Shown here piece by piece: positions 1 to 7,491 of a DNA stretch of 64,000 nucleotides (positions are counted from its first letter, which is position 1; every line of letters begins with the position of its first letter). A program made the translations under genes and the position numbers. This stretch comes from CAWDZK01 sp963807005 (GTDB taxonomy: Bacteria > Actinomycetota > Actinomycetes > JACCUZ01). The notes beneath the pieces are model-generated. The model was not told the origin of the DNA. It saw only the letters and a list, made by a program, of their open reading frames with translations, and did no database searches. The DNA is taken from assembly GCA_963807005.1 (NCBI GenBank), contig CAWDZK010000006.1, positions 744,001 to 808,000 of the forward strand. The letters are read 5' to 3'.

Positions 1-1061
1 CGGCCCGGGCCCGGGTCGCCCGGGTGCACGGCCAGCTGGTCGCGGCGCAGGAGCGCGACCGGATCCTCGGGCTGAAGCTGGCCTCCGCGCGGGCCGAGGT
101 CCGCGACGCCAAGGCGCAGATCAACCTGACCCTCGACAGCATCGCGAGCAGCCGGGCCCTGATCGGCCGGATCGCGCGCTCGTCGTACCAGTCCGGTGGC
201 ATGGGCGAGCTGGCCGTGGTGCTGCAGTCGCAGAGCCCGGACGAGTTCGCCACCCGGCTGGTCCTGGTGCAGAACGCGCTGCGCTCGGAGGGCAACGTCC
301 TCGGTGGGCTCGCCGAGGCCCGGGCCGACCTCGCCGCCCAGCGGGCGACCCTGGTGGCCAAGCGCAAGCAGCTGGCCGGGATGAAGCGCGAGCAGGAGGC
401 GCTGGTCCAGCGCATCGAGGGCCTGCAGGCGCAGGCCCTCGACGCCCAGCACGCGGTCGAGTCGCTCATCGCCGAGCGCGAGCAGGCAGTGGCCGCCATC
501 GAGCGCGAGAAGCAGGCCGAGGAGGCCCGCTACGCCCAGATGCGGGCCGCATCCGCCCGGCTCGGGCGCATCCTGGCCCGGCGCGCGGCTGCCGCCAAGC
601 GAGCGGCCGCGCGGCGCGCGTCGTACTCCTCGGGCGGGAGCAGTGGAAGCGGCGTCCTGTCGTACCCGGTGCAGGCGCCGATCACGTCGCCGTACGGCAT
701 GCGGGTCCATCCCATCACCGGCATCTACAAGCTGCACGACGGCACCGACTTCGGGGTCGGCTGCGGGACGCCGGTGCACGCGGCGGCGTCCGGGACGGTG
801 ATCCAGGCCGCACTCACCGCCGGCTACGGCAACCAGCTGGTGATCGACCACGGCGTCGCCCGGGGCGTCGGGCTGGCGACCAGCTACAACCACCTGATGC
901 GGTTCACGGTCGGCTACGGGACGCGGGTCAGCCGCGGCGAGGTGATCGGCTACAGCGGTGGCGGCGAGGGCATGTACGGCGCCGGCTACTCCACCGGCTG
1001 CCACCTGCACTTCATGGTCTACGTCAACGGCGGCACCACCAACCCCATGGGCTGGCTCTGA
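1..1061 (+). CDS. M23/LytM-domain peptidoglycan endopeptidase, 5' end cut by window edge
   Basis: The reading frame is open from base 3, so the true start lies outside the window; only about 350 residues are visible. The N-terminal 200 residues are a charged, Ala/Glu/Arg-rich coiled coil. A short Ser/Gly linker leads to a LytM (peptidase M23) domain with the zinc motif H-D-G-T-D-F and a later H-L-H motif, so the catalytic metal site looks intact. Family knowledge: such coiled-coil LytM proteins (EnvC/MepM-like) act outside the membrane on cell-wall crosslinks. In Actinobacteria a copy commonly lies after ftsEX and before the S41 protease and smpB, as the downstream order here shows. Substrate and any FtsX partnership are inferred. 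Confidence 0.9.
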   Translation, partial: ARARVARVHGQLVAAQERDRILGLKLASARAEVRDAKAQINLTLDSIASSRALIGRIARSSYQSGGMGELAVVLQSQSPDEFATRLVLVQNALRSEGNVLGGLAEARADLAAQRATLVAKRKQLAGMKREQEALVQRIEGLQAQALDAQHAVESLIAEREQAVAAIEREKQAEEARYAQMRAASARLGRILARRAAAAKRAAARRASYSSGGSSGSGVLSYPVQAPITSPYGMRVHPITGIYKLHDGTDFGVGCGTPVHAAASGTVIQAALTAGYGNQLVIDHGVARGVGLATSYNHLMRFTVGYGTRVSRGEVIGYSGGGEGMYGAGYSTGCHLHFMVYVNGGTTNPMGWL

Positions 1062-1092
1062 CAACCTCACCGGGTCGACCGGTGATCGGTCC

Positions 1093-1098
1093 TACACT
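1093..1098 (+). promoter_or_regulatory. candidate -10 box for leaderless S41 protease transcript
   Basis: TACACT matches the actinobacterial TAnnnT -10 pattern and ends 6 bases before the GTG at 1105. There is no purine-rich ribosome binding site before that GTG. The layout suggests transcription starting at the start codon itself. No clear -35 box was identified. Confidence 0.45.
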
Positions 1099-1104
1099 TC
1101 CCCG

Positions 1105-2337
1105 GTGATCGCCGGAGGCCGGGTGCTGCGAGTCGCCGCGCTGGTCGGCGTGGCGGCGCTCGCCTTCGCCGGTGGTGTGGTCACCGGAGTAGTCGGCTCG
1201 GGCGACCCCCCGACGTCCTCACCTCGACACCGTGGGGTGATCGACGAGGCGGCTGACCGGATCGTCGACCACGCCGCCCAGCCGGTCGACCGCGACGCGC
1301 TCGAGCGGGCCGCGGTGGAGGGCATGCTGCGCGCCCTCGGGGACCGCTGGTCGGCCTACTACGGCCGGTCCGAGTTCACCTCGTTCCAGGACGCGCTGCA
1401 GGGTCACTGGTCAGGGGTCGGGCTGTGGCTGCGCGGCACCACGGCCGGAAGGGCCGGCACGGTCGGCACCGCCGGGAGCGGCGCGACCGGCGGTGGGGTA
1501 GAGGTCGGCAGCGTCCAGCCGGGCTCGCCGGCCGAGCGGGCCGGTCTGCGGGCCGGTGACCTGGTCCAGCGGGTCGGGGGCACCGACGTGACGACGTCCG
1601 ACGTGCCGACGGTCGCCGGTCTGCTGCGGGGGACCGCAGGGAGCCGGGTGGTCGTCGCCGTCCGCCGCGGGTCAGCGACCCGCACGGTGACGCTGACGCG
1701 GGCCACGTTCTCCAGCGCCGACGTCACGGTCGAGCGGCTCGCGGGCGGGGTCTCACGCATCGCGGTGACGGCGTTCACCCGCGGCGTCGGCCGGGACGTG
1801 ACCCGGGCGATGGCGGCCGAGACGGCCCGGCGGCCGCGCGGCGTGGTCCTCGACCTGCGTGACGACGCCGGCGGCCTGCTCGACGAGGCCGTGGCGGTCG
1901 CCTCGGTGTTCCTCGACGGCGGCCCGGTCGTCTCCTACGAGCGTCGCGGCGCCAAGCCCCGTACCCTCGACGCGTTCGAGGGCGGGGACACCGCCACCCC
2001 GCTCGTCGTGCTCGTGAACGCCTCGACCGCCAGCGCGGCCGAGGTGGTCGCCGGCGCGCTGCAGGACCGCAACCGTGCCGTCGTCGTCGGCACCCGTACC
2101 TACGGGAAGGGCTCCGTGCAGGAACCGTCCACGCTCTCCGACGGCTCGGCTCTCGAGCTGACCGTCGGCCGCTACCTCACGCCGTCCGGGCGCAGCCTGG
2201 ACGGCGTCGGTGTCGAGCCCGACGTCCTCGTCCCGCCCGGCGCCGCTCCCGAGATCGCCGAACGGCGGGCGATCGCGGTCCTCACCGGGCTGGTCGCCGT
2301 CCTGCGGCCGGTGGCCCGCGCCGAGGGGCGTGGCTGA
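1105..2337 (+). CDS. S41-family C-terminal processing peptidase (CtpA-like)
   Basis: A 410-residue protein. An N-terminal hydrophobic segment (about residues 8-30) is a signal anchor, so the enzyme acts outside the membrane. A PDZ domain follows (roughly 110-190, with the motif GSPAERAGLRAGD). The S41 catalytic domain carries the nucleophile serine in the NASTASAAE segment and the general-base lysine in TYGKGSVQ. These proteases trim the C termini of periplasmic or wall-associated proteins. The GTG at 1105 was chosen because a TAnnnT box sits 6 bases upstream, suggesting a leaderless message. The stop overlaps the smpB start by one base, so the two are probably co-translated. Confidence 0.92.
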   Translation: MIAGGRVLRVAALVGVAALAFAGGVVTGVVGSGDPPTSSPRHRGVIDEAADRIVDHAAQPVDRDALERAAVEGMLRALGDRWSAYYGRSEFTSFQDALQGHWSGVGLWLRGTTAGRAGTVGTAGSGATGGGVEVGSVQPGSPAERAGLRAGDLVQRVGGTDVTTSDVPTVAGLLRGTAGSRVVVAVRRGSATRTVTLTRATFSSADVTVERLAGGVSRIAVTAFTRGVGRDVTRAMAAETARRPRGVVLDLRDDAGGLLDEAVAVASVFLDGGPVVSYERRGAKPRTLDAFEGGDTATPLVVLVNASTASAAEVVAGALQDRNRAVVVGTRTYGKGSVQEPSTLSDGSALELTVGRYLTPSGRSLDGVGVEPDVLVPPGAAPEIAERRAIAVLTGLVAVLRPVARAEGRG

Positions 2338-2816
2338 TGCCCAAGGAGCAGGGCCGCAAGCTGGTCGCGCAGAACCGCAAGGCGCGGCACGACTACCACA
2401 TCGACGACGTGTACGAGGCGGGGCTGGTGCTCACCGGCACCGAGGTGAAGTCGCTGCGCGCCGGGCACGCCAACCTGGTGGACGGCTACGCCCACATCCG
2501 GGACGGCGAGATGTGGCTGGCCGGTGTGCACATCCCGGAGTACACCGAGGGCACCTGGACCAACCACGAGCCACGCCGTGAGCGGAAGCTGCTCCTGCAC
2601 CGCGCCGAGATCCTGCGGCTGATCGGCAAGACCAAGGAGGGCGGGGTGACCCTGGTCCCGCTCGCGCTGTACTTCAAGGACGGCCGGGCGAAGATCGAGA
2701 TCGCGCTGGCGCGCGGCAAGCGCAGCTACGACAAGCGGCAGGCCCTGGCCGAGAAGCAGTCCAAGCGCGAGATGCAGCGCGCCCTGTCCCGGCGCAGCAG
2801 CGGCAAGGACGCGTAG
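2337..2816 (+). CDS. smpB: SsrA-binding protein SmpB
   Basis: The 159-residue length is normal for SmpB. The N terminus (MPKEQGRKLVAQNRKA) and the core motifs TGTEVKSLR and HIPEY are typical of the oligonucleotide-binding fold. The basic C-terminal tail (KRSYDKRQALAEKQSKREMQ) is the part that enters the ribosomal decoding channel. SmpB binds tmRNA and delivers it to stalled ribosomes; the tmRNA gene lies about 3.5 kb downstream. The ATG overlaps the stop of the S41 protease, and the stop overlaps the next GTG. Confidence 0.97.
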   Translation: MPKEQGRKLVAQNRKARHDYHIDDVYEAGLVLTGTEVKSLRAGHANLVDGYAHIRDGEMWLAGVHIPEYTEGTWTNHEPRRERKLLLHRAEILRLIGKTKEGGVTLVPLALYFKDGRAKIEIALARGKRSYDKRQALAEKQSKREMQRALSRRSSGKDA

Positions 2817-4627
2817 TGCGCAGGCTGGCCGCCGCGGTCGCGCTCGTCGGGTGGCTGCTGCTGGTCGCCGGCGCCCCCGCCCACGCGGACGCCGGCGAGA
2901 GCATCACGTCGTACGACGTCACGCTGACCGTGAACGCCGACGGCAGCCTTGTGGTGCTCGAGGCGATCGGCTACGACTTCGGTGCGAACGAGCGGCACGG
3001 CATCCTCCGCACCATCCCGACCCGGGTGCCGTACGACGACGACAACGACCGGGTCTACGACCTGTCCGAGGTCGCGGTGCTGAGCCCGACCGGAGCCCCC
3101 GACGACGTCGACCGCAGCACCTCCGGCGGCACCACCACGCTGCGGATCGGTGACCCGGACCGGACCGTCAGCGGCCGGCAGGACTACCGCATCACCTACA
3201 CCGTCGGCGGCGCCCTCAACGCGTTCCCGGACCACGCCGAGCTCTACTGGAACGCCATCGGCGCCCAGTGGGACGTGCCGATCGGGTCCGCCTCGGTGGT
3301 CGTCGTCACCCCGCAGCCGGCCACCCAGCAGGCCTGCTTCGCCGGCCCGTTCGGCAGCGGGCTGCCCTGCGGCGGTGGGGCTGCCGACGGGGACCGGGTG
3401 ACCTTCTCCCAGCCGGCCGGGCTGGCGCCGTACGAGGCGCTGACGGTCGTCGTCGGGCTGCCGACGGACGCGGTCACCGCGACCGGACCGCACCTCGAGG
3501 AGCGCTACACCCTGCGGCGGGCGCTCACGCCGACGCCGTTGACCGGGACCCTGGCGGGCCTGGTGCTCCTCCCCGGGCTGGCGGGGGTCGGCTGGCTGGT
3601 GAGCACCCGCGGCCGGGACCGTCGCTTCGTCGGCCAGACGCCCGGGCTGGCCCCGGTGGGCGGCGGCCCGGACGAGCCGGTGCCGCTGGTGAACCGGGGC
3701 GCGGTCGCGGTGCAGTTCCAGCCGCCGGCCGGTCTGCGGCCGGGTCAGATCGGCACCCTCCTGGACGAGGAGGCCAACGTCATCGACGTCACCGCGACCA
3801 TCGTCGACCTGGCCGTCCGGGGACACCTGCGCATCGTCGAGCTGGAGCGACCGCACTGGTTCTCCTCGCGGGACTGGCAGCTGGAGAAGCTCTCCGGCGG
3901 CACGGGCGAGCTGATGGCCTACGAGCGCAAGCTCTACGACGGGCTGTTCGAGTCCGGCGACCTGGTGCTGCTCTCCGACCTGAAGAAGAAGTTCGCCGCC
4001 CGGATGTCGGCGGTGCAGACCGCGCTCTACCAGGACGTCACCGACGCGGGCTGGTTCCGCGGCCGTCCGGACAAGGTCCGTGGCGGCTGGCGGATCCTCG
4101 CCGTCGTGCTCACCGCAGGTGGTGGCTGGCTGTCGTTCATGCTCGCCAGCCGGCTGCACTGGGCTCCGGTCGGCATCGCGATCACCGTCGTCGGCGTGGC
4201 GCTGCTGCTCGTCGCCGGCCGGATGCCGGCCCGCACCGCCAAGGGTTCGGCGGTGCTCGCGCAGGCGCGTGGCTTCCGCGAGTACATCCGTACTGCCGAG
4301 GCCGAGCAGCTGCGGTTCGAGGAGGGCGCGGACATCTTCAGCCGGTACCTGCCGTACGCCGTGATCTTCGGCGAGACCGAGCGGTGGGTCCGGGTCTTCG
4401 GCCCGCTGGCAGCCGCCGCCGGCACCGCGGGCACCGGCGGCACGGTCGGCTGGTACACCGGCCCGAACGGCTGGGACCCCACCCACTTCGGCGAGTCGAT
4501 GAGCGGGTTCACCTCGACCGCGTCCAGCTCGCTGGCGGCCGCCACCCAGTCGTCCTCGGGCGGGTCCGGCTTCAGCGGTGGGTCGTCCGGCGGCGGCGGC
4601 GGAGGCGGTGGCGGCGGCTCCTGGTGA
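2816..4627 (+). CDS. DUF2207-family membrane protein
   Basis: A 603-residue protein with a signal peptide (about residues 1-26, ending near APAHADA). A large extracytoplasmic beta-rich N-terminal region follows (motifs YDVTLTVNADGSL and HGILRTIP). One transmembrane helix lies near 245-265 and a helix pair near 430-465. The C-terminal tail ends in a run of ten glycines then SW, with Ser/Gly repeats before it. This layout and glycine-rich tail are typical of DUF2207 proteins, whose function is unknown. The GTG start overlaps the smpB stop, so it belongs to the same operon. It converges with the kinase gene with only 6 bases between stops. Confidence 0.85.
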   Translation: MRRLAAAVALVGWLLLVAGAPAHADAGESITSYDVTLTVNADGSLVVLEAIGYDFGANERHGILRTIPTRVPYDDDNDRVYDLSEVAVLSPTGAPDDVDRSTSGGTTTLRIGDPDRTVSGRQDYRITYTVGGALNAFPDHAELYWNAIGAQWDVPIGSASVVVVTPQPATQQACFAGPFGSGLPCGGGAADGDRVTFSQPAGLAPYEALTVVVGLPTDAVTATGPHLEERYTLRRALTPTPLTGTLAGLVLLPGLAGVGWLVSTRGRDRRFVGQTPGLAPVGGGPDEPVPLVNRGAVAVQFQPPAGLRPGQIGTLLDEEANVIDVTATIVDLAVRGHLRIVELERPHWFSSRDWQLEKLSGGTGELMAYERKLYDGLFESGDLVLLSDLKKKFAARMSAVQTALYQDVTDAGWFRGRPDKVRGGWRILAVVLTAGGGWLSFMLASRLHWAPVGIAITVVGVALLLVAGRMPARTAKGSAVLAQARGFREYIRTAEAEQLRFEEGADIFSRYLPYAVIFGETERWVRVFGPLAAAAGTAGTGGTVGWYTGPNGWDPTHFGESMSGFTSTASSSLAAATQSSSGGSGFSGGSSGGGGGGGGGGSW

Positions 4628-4633
4628 GCACCG

Positions 4634-6262
4634 TCAGTCCGTCGCGGGCTGGAAGCTGTCAGCCGCCACCTGGAAGACCTGCTGGGTCTGGTCCGAGGAC
4701 CACTGCGAGTCCGGCGTCGAGTAGTACAGCGCGTACCCGTGCTGGTCGTCGGTGACGAAGCCGCGGTTGCGGACGTGGATGGTCGCGCCGTTCTCGACGA
4801 AGGTGAACTCCCAGTCCGCGGCCGGCCAGCCGCGGTAGTCCACCGACTCGATGCTCACCCGCTGGTAGCCGTCGAGCCGCTTGCTCACCGACTTCTCCTG
4901 CTTCTCCCAGTCGGCCTTCGGGTCGTCCTTGGGCTTGTCCGTCTGGTCGATCCGGAGGAAGGACGTCCCGTCGGGGGAGGTGATGTCGACGGCGGTCTTG
5001 CTCTGCTGCTGCGCGGACCACCCGTCCGGCACGGCGACCGAGAACCCGCTGGCGTCGCTGTAGCGCTGGAAGCCGTCCGGGACCCCGCCACCCGACTGCG
5101 TCTCCGGGGCGGAGCTCGAGCTCTCGGACGGCGAGCTCGACTCCTTGCTGGACGGGGAGTCCGACGCGGACGGGGTCTTCTCGGGCTTGGTCGTGGGCCC
5201 GGTCGCGTCCGGGTCGCCACCGGCCTGGGCCAGGGCAAGCACCACGAGGACGCCGATCACCAGCAGCGCGACCGCGAGGGCCGCGCCGAGCAGACCCCGG
5301 CGGGGGCCGCGCCCGGCGGGTGGCCGGACGTACGTCGGCGGCACCGGCTCGTGCCGTCGGATCGCGCCGGCGGGGACCGCGGCCGTGCTGTCGGCCGGCT
5401 CGACCGGCACGGTCGGCGCGACGGCGCCGCCGGACCGGTCGGCTGCTGCCCGGCGCAGGAGATCCCTGGTGTGCGGGATGCCAGACCGGTCGGCCGGCGT
5501 CTTGGCCATCAGGCCCGCAACGGCCTCGGCGAGCGGGCCGCCCGCCGTCAACGGCGGGACCGGGTCGGAGATGACGGCGGTGAGGGTTCCGAGGGCGTTG
5601 TCGGCATCGAACGGCGGCCGCCCCTCGGCAGCAGTGAACAGCGTCGCGCCGAGCGACCACAGGTCGCTCTCCGGGCCGAAGGCCCCGCCGCGGGCCCGCT
5701 CCGGCGGCATGTAGGCGGGGGAGCCGAGGACGACTCCGGTCGCGGTGAGCGCGGGGTCGCCCGCGGTGGTGGCGATGCCGAAGTCGGTGAGCACGGCGCG
5801 CCCCTCACCGGTGATCAGGACGTTGCTGGGCTTGACGTCGCGGTGCACGACGCCCTGGGCGTGCGCGGCCTCGAGCGCACTGAGGACGTCCAGCCCCATC
5901 TCGGCGACCCGGTGCGGCGGCAGCGGCCCGGCGTCGCGCAGGAGCTCGGCCAGGCTGCGCGTGGAGAGCAGCTCCATGACGATCCAGGGCCGGTCGTCCT
6001 CCTCCACCACGTCGTACACCGTGACCACGTTCGGGTGGCTCAGGCGCGCGGTGGCCCGCGCCTCCCGCATGGTGCGCTCGCGCAGGCCGGCCAGCTCCTC
6101 ACGGCCCAGCTCCGGCGGGAACCTGACCTCCTTGACCGCCACCTGCCGGTTGAGGACGTCGTCGTGCGCCTCCCAGACAGTGCCCATGCCGCCCTGCCCG
6201 ATGGAACGGACGAGGCGGTAGCGGCTGCTGAGAGTGCGCTGCTGGTCGTCGGTCGTGCTCAT
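4634..6262 (-). CDS. membrane-bound Ser/Thr protein kinase (PknB-type) with extracellular sensor domain
   Basis: A 542-residue protein. The kinase domain spans about residues 15-275: glycine loop GQGGMG, ATP lysine K44 (VAVKEV), catalytic HRDVKPSN with D142, and DFG at 160-162, so it should be active. A Pro-rich juxtamembrane stretch leads to one transmembrane helix (about 323-345). The extracytoplasmic part has a Ser/Thr/Pro linker and a domain of about 150 residues with a GFSVAVPDGW motif; there are no PASTA repeats, so the signal sensed is unknown. The ATG at 6262 was chosen over upstream in-frame codons because MSTTDDQQ immediately precedes the kinase core and the longer form would run into the ssrA promoter. 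Confidence 0.93.
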   Translation of the reverse strand: MSTTDDQQRTLSSRYRLVRSIGQGGMGTVWEAHDDVLNRQVAVKEVRFPPELGREELAGLRERTMREARATARLSHPNVVTVYDVVEEDDRPWIVMELLSTRSLAELLRDAGPLPPHRVAEMGLDVLSALEAAHAQGVVHRDVKPSNVLITGEGRAVLTDFGIATTAGDPALTATGVVLGSPAYMPPERARGGAFGPESDLWSLGATLFTAAEGRPPFDADNALGTLTAVISDPVPPLTAGGPLAEAVAGLMAKTPADRSGIPHTRDLLRRAAADRSGGAVAPTVPVEPADSTAAVPAGAIRRHEPVPPTYVRPPAGRGPRRGLLGAALAVALLVIGVLVVLALAQAGGDPDATGPTTKPEKTPSASDSPSSKESSSPSESSSSAPETQSGGGVPDGFQRYSDASGFSVAVPDGWSAQQQSKTAVDITSPDGTSFLRIDQTDKPKDDPKADWEKQEKSVSKRLDGYQRVSIESVDYRGWPAADWEFTFVENGATIHVRNRGFVTDDQHGYALYYSTPDSQWSSDQTQQVFQVAADSFQPATD

Positions 6263-6324
6263 CGGGCCCTGTCTACCCACCCACCGGCGAGGGATGCACA
6301 CCGGGCCCCGGCGGACTGATCCCG

Positions 6325-6354
6325 TTGGCCGTGCGGCGCGCAGCCACCTAGACT
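6325..6354 (+). promoter_or_regulatory. probable ssrA promoter
   Basis: TTGGCC (6325-6330) and TAGACT (6349-6354) are separated by 18 bases. They would place the transcription start near 6361, about 11 bases before the mature tmRNA 5' end. This is consistent with RNase P trimming of a short leader. Confidence 0.6.
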
Positions 6355-6371
6355 GGGTGCACAACTGCACA

Positions 6372-6743
6372 GGGGGTGAATGGTCTCGACTTCGGCTGTG
6401 AAGTCAGGGGAAGCGGGCCGAGGATGGCTGGGACGATCTCGCAAACCATTCCCAGCACACCAACAAGCGCCGATTCCAATCAGCGCGCCTACGCCCTCGC
6501 TGCCTAAGTAGCGAGAGCAGGCTGTCAGCCCGGGACTGCCTTCGGCCCGGATCCTGGCATCAGCTAGAAGGCTCCACTGCGCGACCCGGCCGCGGGGTCG
6601 CGCAGGAAATCTCACAGCGGCTGGGCCTGTCAGCAGCTTGCCTGCATGACTGCTGGGGCCGAGAAAAGCGAACGCAGGCTGCGCCCGGAGAAGCCCTTTC
6701 TCTGCACCGAAGGACGCGGGTTCGATTCCCGCCACCTCCACCA
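6372..6743 (+). ncRNA. ssrA: transfer-messenger RNA (tmRNA)
   Basis: A one-piece tmRNA of 372 nt. The 5' GGGGGTG (6372-6378) pairs with CACCTCC (6733-6739), followed by A and an encoded CCA end at 6741-6743. The T-arm GGGTTCGATTCCC is at 6718-6730. The conserved 5' block (GGTCTCGACTTCG) and downstream pseudoknot sequence (GGCATCAGCTAGAAGG) are present. The tag frame reads GCC GAT TCC AAT CAG CGC GCC TAC GCC CTC GCT GCC TAA from 6469 to 6507, giving ADSNQRAYALAA. This differs at two positions from the mycobacterial tag ADSHQRDYALAA. With SmpB it rescues stalled ribosomes and marks products for proteolysis. Confidence 0.97.
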
Positions 6744-6764
6744 AGACACCAACCGACCAGAACA

Positions 6765-6793
6765 GTGTCCGCGACAACCGCGGGCACCTTTTC
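6765..6793 (+). terminator. intrinsic terminator of ssrA
   Basis: GTGTCCGCG (6765-6773) pairs over 9 bp (one G-U) with CGCGGGCAC (6779-6787) around an ACAAC loop. It is followed directly by CTTTTC. It lies 21 bases after the tmRNA CCA end. Confidence 0.8.
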
Positions 6794-6986
6794 GGGTGGC
6801 TCCGCGCTGCAGCCGACTGGGCGGCGCGCGTGGCTGTGGCGCGCCTCGCCATGGGTGACGGAACGCCCCGTCCCAGTCAGGCGCTCACAGGCCCAACCAC
6901 CTCGGTTCGAGCCCAGTAGTCGATGCCGTTCAGTCGGGTCCATGGCAGCACCCAGGCAGCGGCGAGGGAGGTGACGCAACCACGGG

Positions 6987-7160
6987 TCAGCCGCGGTCGA
7001 ACAGCTTGCTGAACCAGCCGCCGCCGCTATTGGTCGGCTCGCCCGCGTGGCCCTGGCAACGCTGCGAGGTCGGCACGCCGGCCATGACCTGGTCGACGTG
7101 CTGGCCGCAACCGGCCCAGGTGGTCTTCCCGCACTTCTTGCAGCGGGCGGCTCGGCACAT
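6987..7160 (-). CDS. small Cys-rich zinc-ribbon-like protein, conserved actinobacterial type
   Basis: A 57-residue protein beginning MCRAARCKKCGKTTWAGCGQ. Cysteines at residues 2, 7, 10 and 18, plus histidine 20, suggest a small metal-binding knuckle; one further cysteine lies near residue 35 (QRCQGH). Short proteins of this kind are widespread in Actinobacteria but have no assigned function. The start was placed at 7160 because an excellent Shine-Dalgarno sequence (GAAGGAG) sits 6 bases before it; a longer frame from 7190 lacks this. A CsoR-type palindrome lies 58 bases upstream, hinting at metal- or sulfur-responsive control, which is inference. Confidence 0.75.
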   Translation of the reverse strand: MCRAARCKKCGKTTWAGCGQHVDQVMAGVPTSQRCQGHAGEPTNSGGGWFSKLFDRG

Positions 7161-7217
7161 GGTGATCTCCTTCGGGTGGATGTGTGTCATCAGTTCTGGA
7201 GTCGGTCAGGCATCAGA

Positions 7218-7233
7218 ATACCCTAGGGGGTAT
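7218..7233. promoter_or_regulatory. CsoR/CstR-type operator-like palindrome
   Basis: ATACCC-TAGG-GGGTAT is an inverted repeat with two perfect 6-bp arms. It resembles the TACCC...GGGTA operators bound by CsoR-family copper or persulfide repressors. It is 58 bp upstream of the minus-strand zinc-ribbon start and about 260 bp upstream of the ArsR-rhodanese operon. No CsoR gene is visible in this window, so the regulator would act from elsewhere. Confidence 0.5.
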
Positions 7234-7469
7234 GTCGTCGATGACGACAGTAGCCCAGGTGGTGTTCCCAGGTCGGGCGTCATCGATGCGTGTGATGCGG
7301 TGGGGAACGGGGCCGGCTCGCAGCGGTCTGGGCCGGCCAGACGGACCCACCGGTGGCTCCAGCGTGGGGGCGGCCAGGTGCGAGCGTGCTCGCGATGCAC
7401 CTGCGCCGGGTCAGGCGCGGACCTCGACCGCCGGATCCCGGTTGCGTAGTCCGTTTCCTCCTTTTACGC

Positions 7470-7491
7470 TCCTCCAAAGAACATTGGAGGA
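7470..7491 (+). promoter_or_regulatory. inverted repeat overlapping the ribosome binding site of the ArsR-rhodanese gene
   Basis: TCCTCCAA (7470-7477) and TTGGAGGA (7484-7491) are perfect 8-bp arms separated by 6 bases. The right arm contains the GGAGG ribosome binding site and touches the ATG at 7492. It may be the operator of the encoded ArsR-type repressor, or an RNA hairpin hiding the ribosome binding site. Confidence 0.6.

Larger units (their letters stand above)
7161..7491. other. intergenic region between divergent genes
   Basis: This 331-bp region separates the zinc-ribbon gene (minus) from the ArsR-rhodanese gene (plus). It contains the palindrome at 7218-7233 and the ribosome-binding-site palindrome at 7470-7491. 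In between (about 7240-7465) I see no convincing gene or RNA. Confidence 0.6.

Noticed and set aside
2726..4486. Antisense open frame opposite the DUF2207 gene
   Set aside because: It overlaps smpB and DUF2207 entirely and has no domain or ribosome binding site.
6441..6507. Apparent one-base frameshift in the tmRNA tag if reading starts at GCA 6441
   Set aside because: The mycobacterial tmRNA, which is closely similar here, resumes at the GCC in AAGC-GCC-GAT. Using GCC 6469 gives an intact 12-residue tag, so no anomaly is needed.
6895..6930. GGTTCGAGCCC resembling a tRNA T-arm
   Set aside because: The flanks do not pair as a T-stem and no anticodon or acceptor arm can be drawn, so it is not called as a tRNA or att remnant.
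7184..7464. Short plus-strand frames in the gap before the ArsR-rhodanese gene
   Set aside because: They overlap the regulatory palindrome, lack ribosome binding sites and give low-complexity products.
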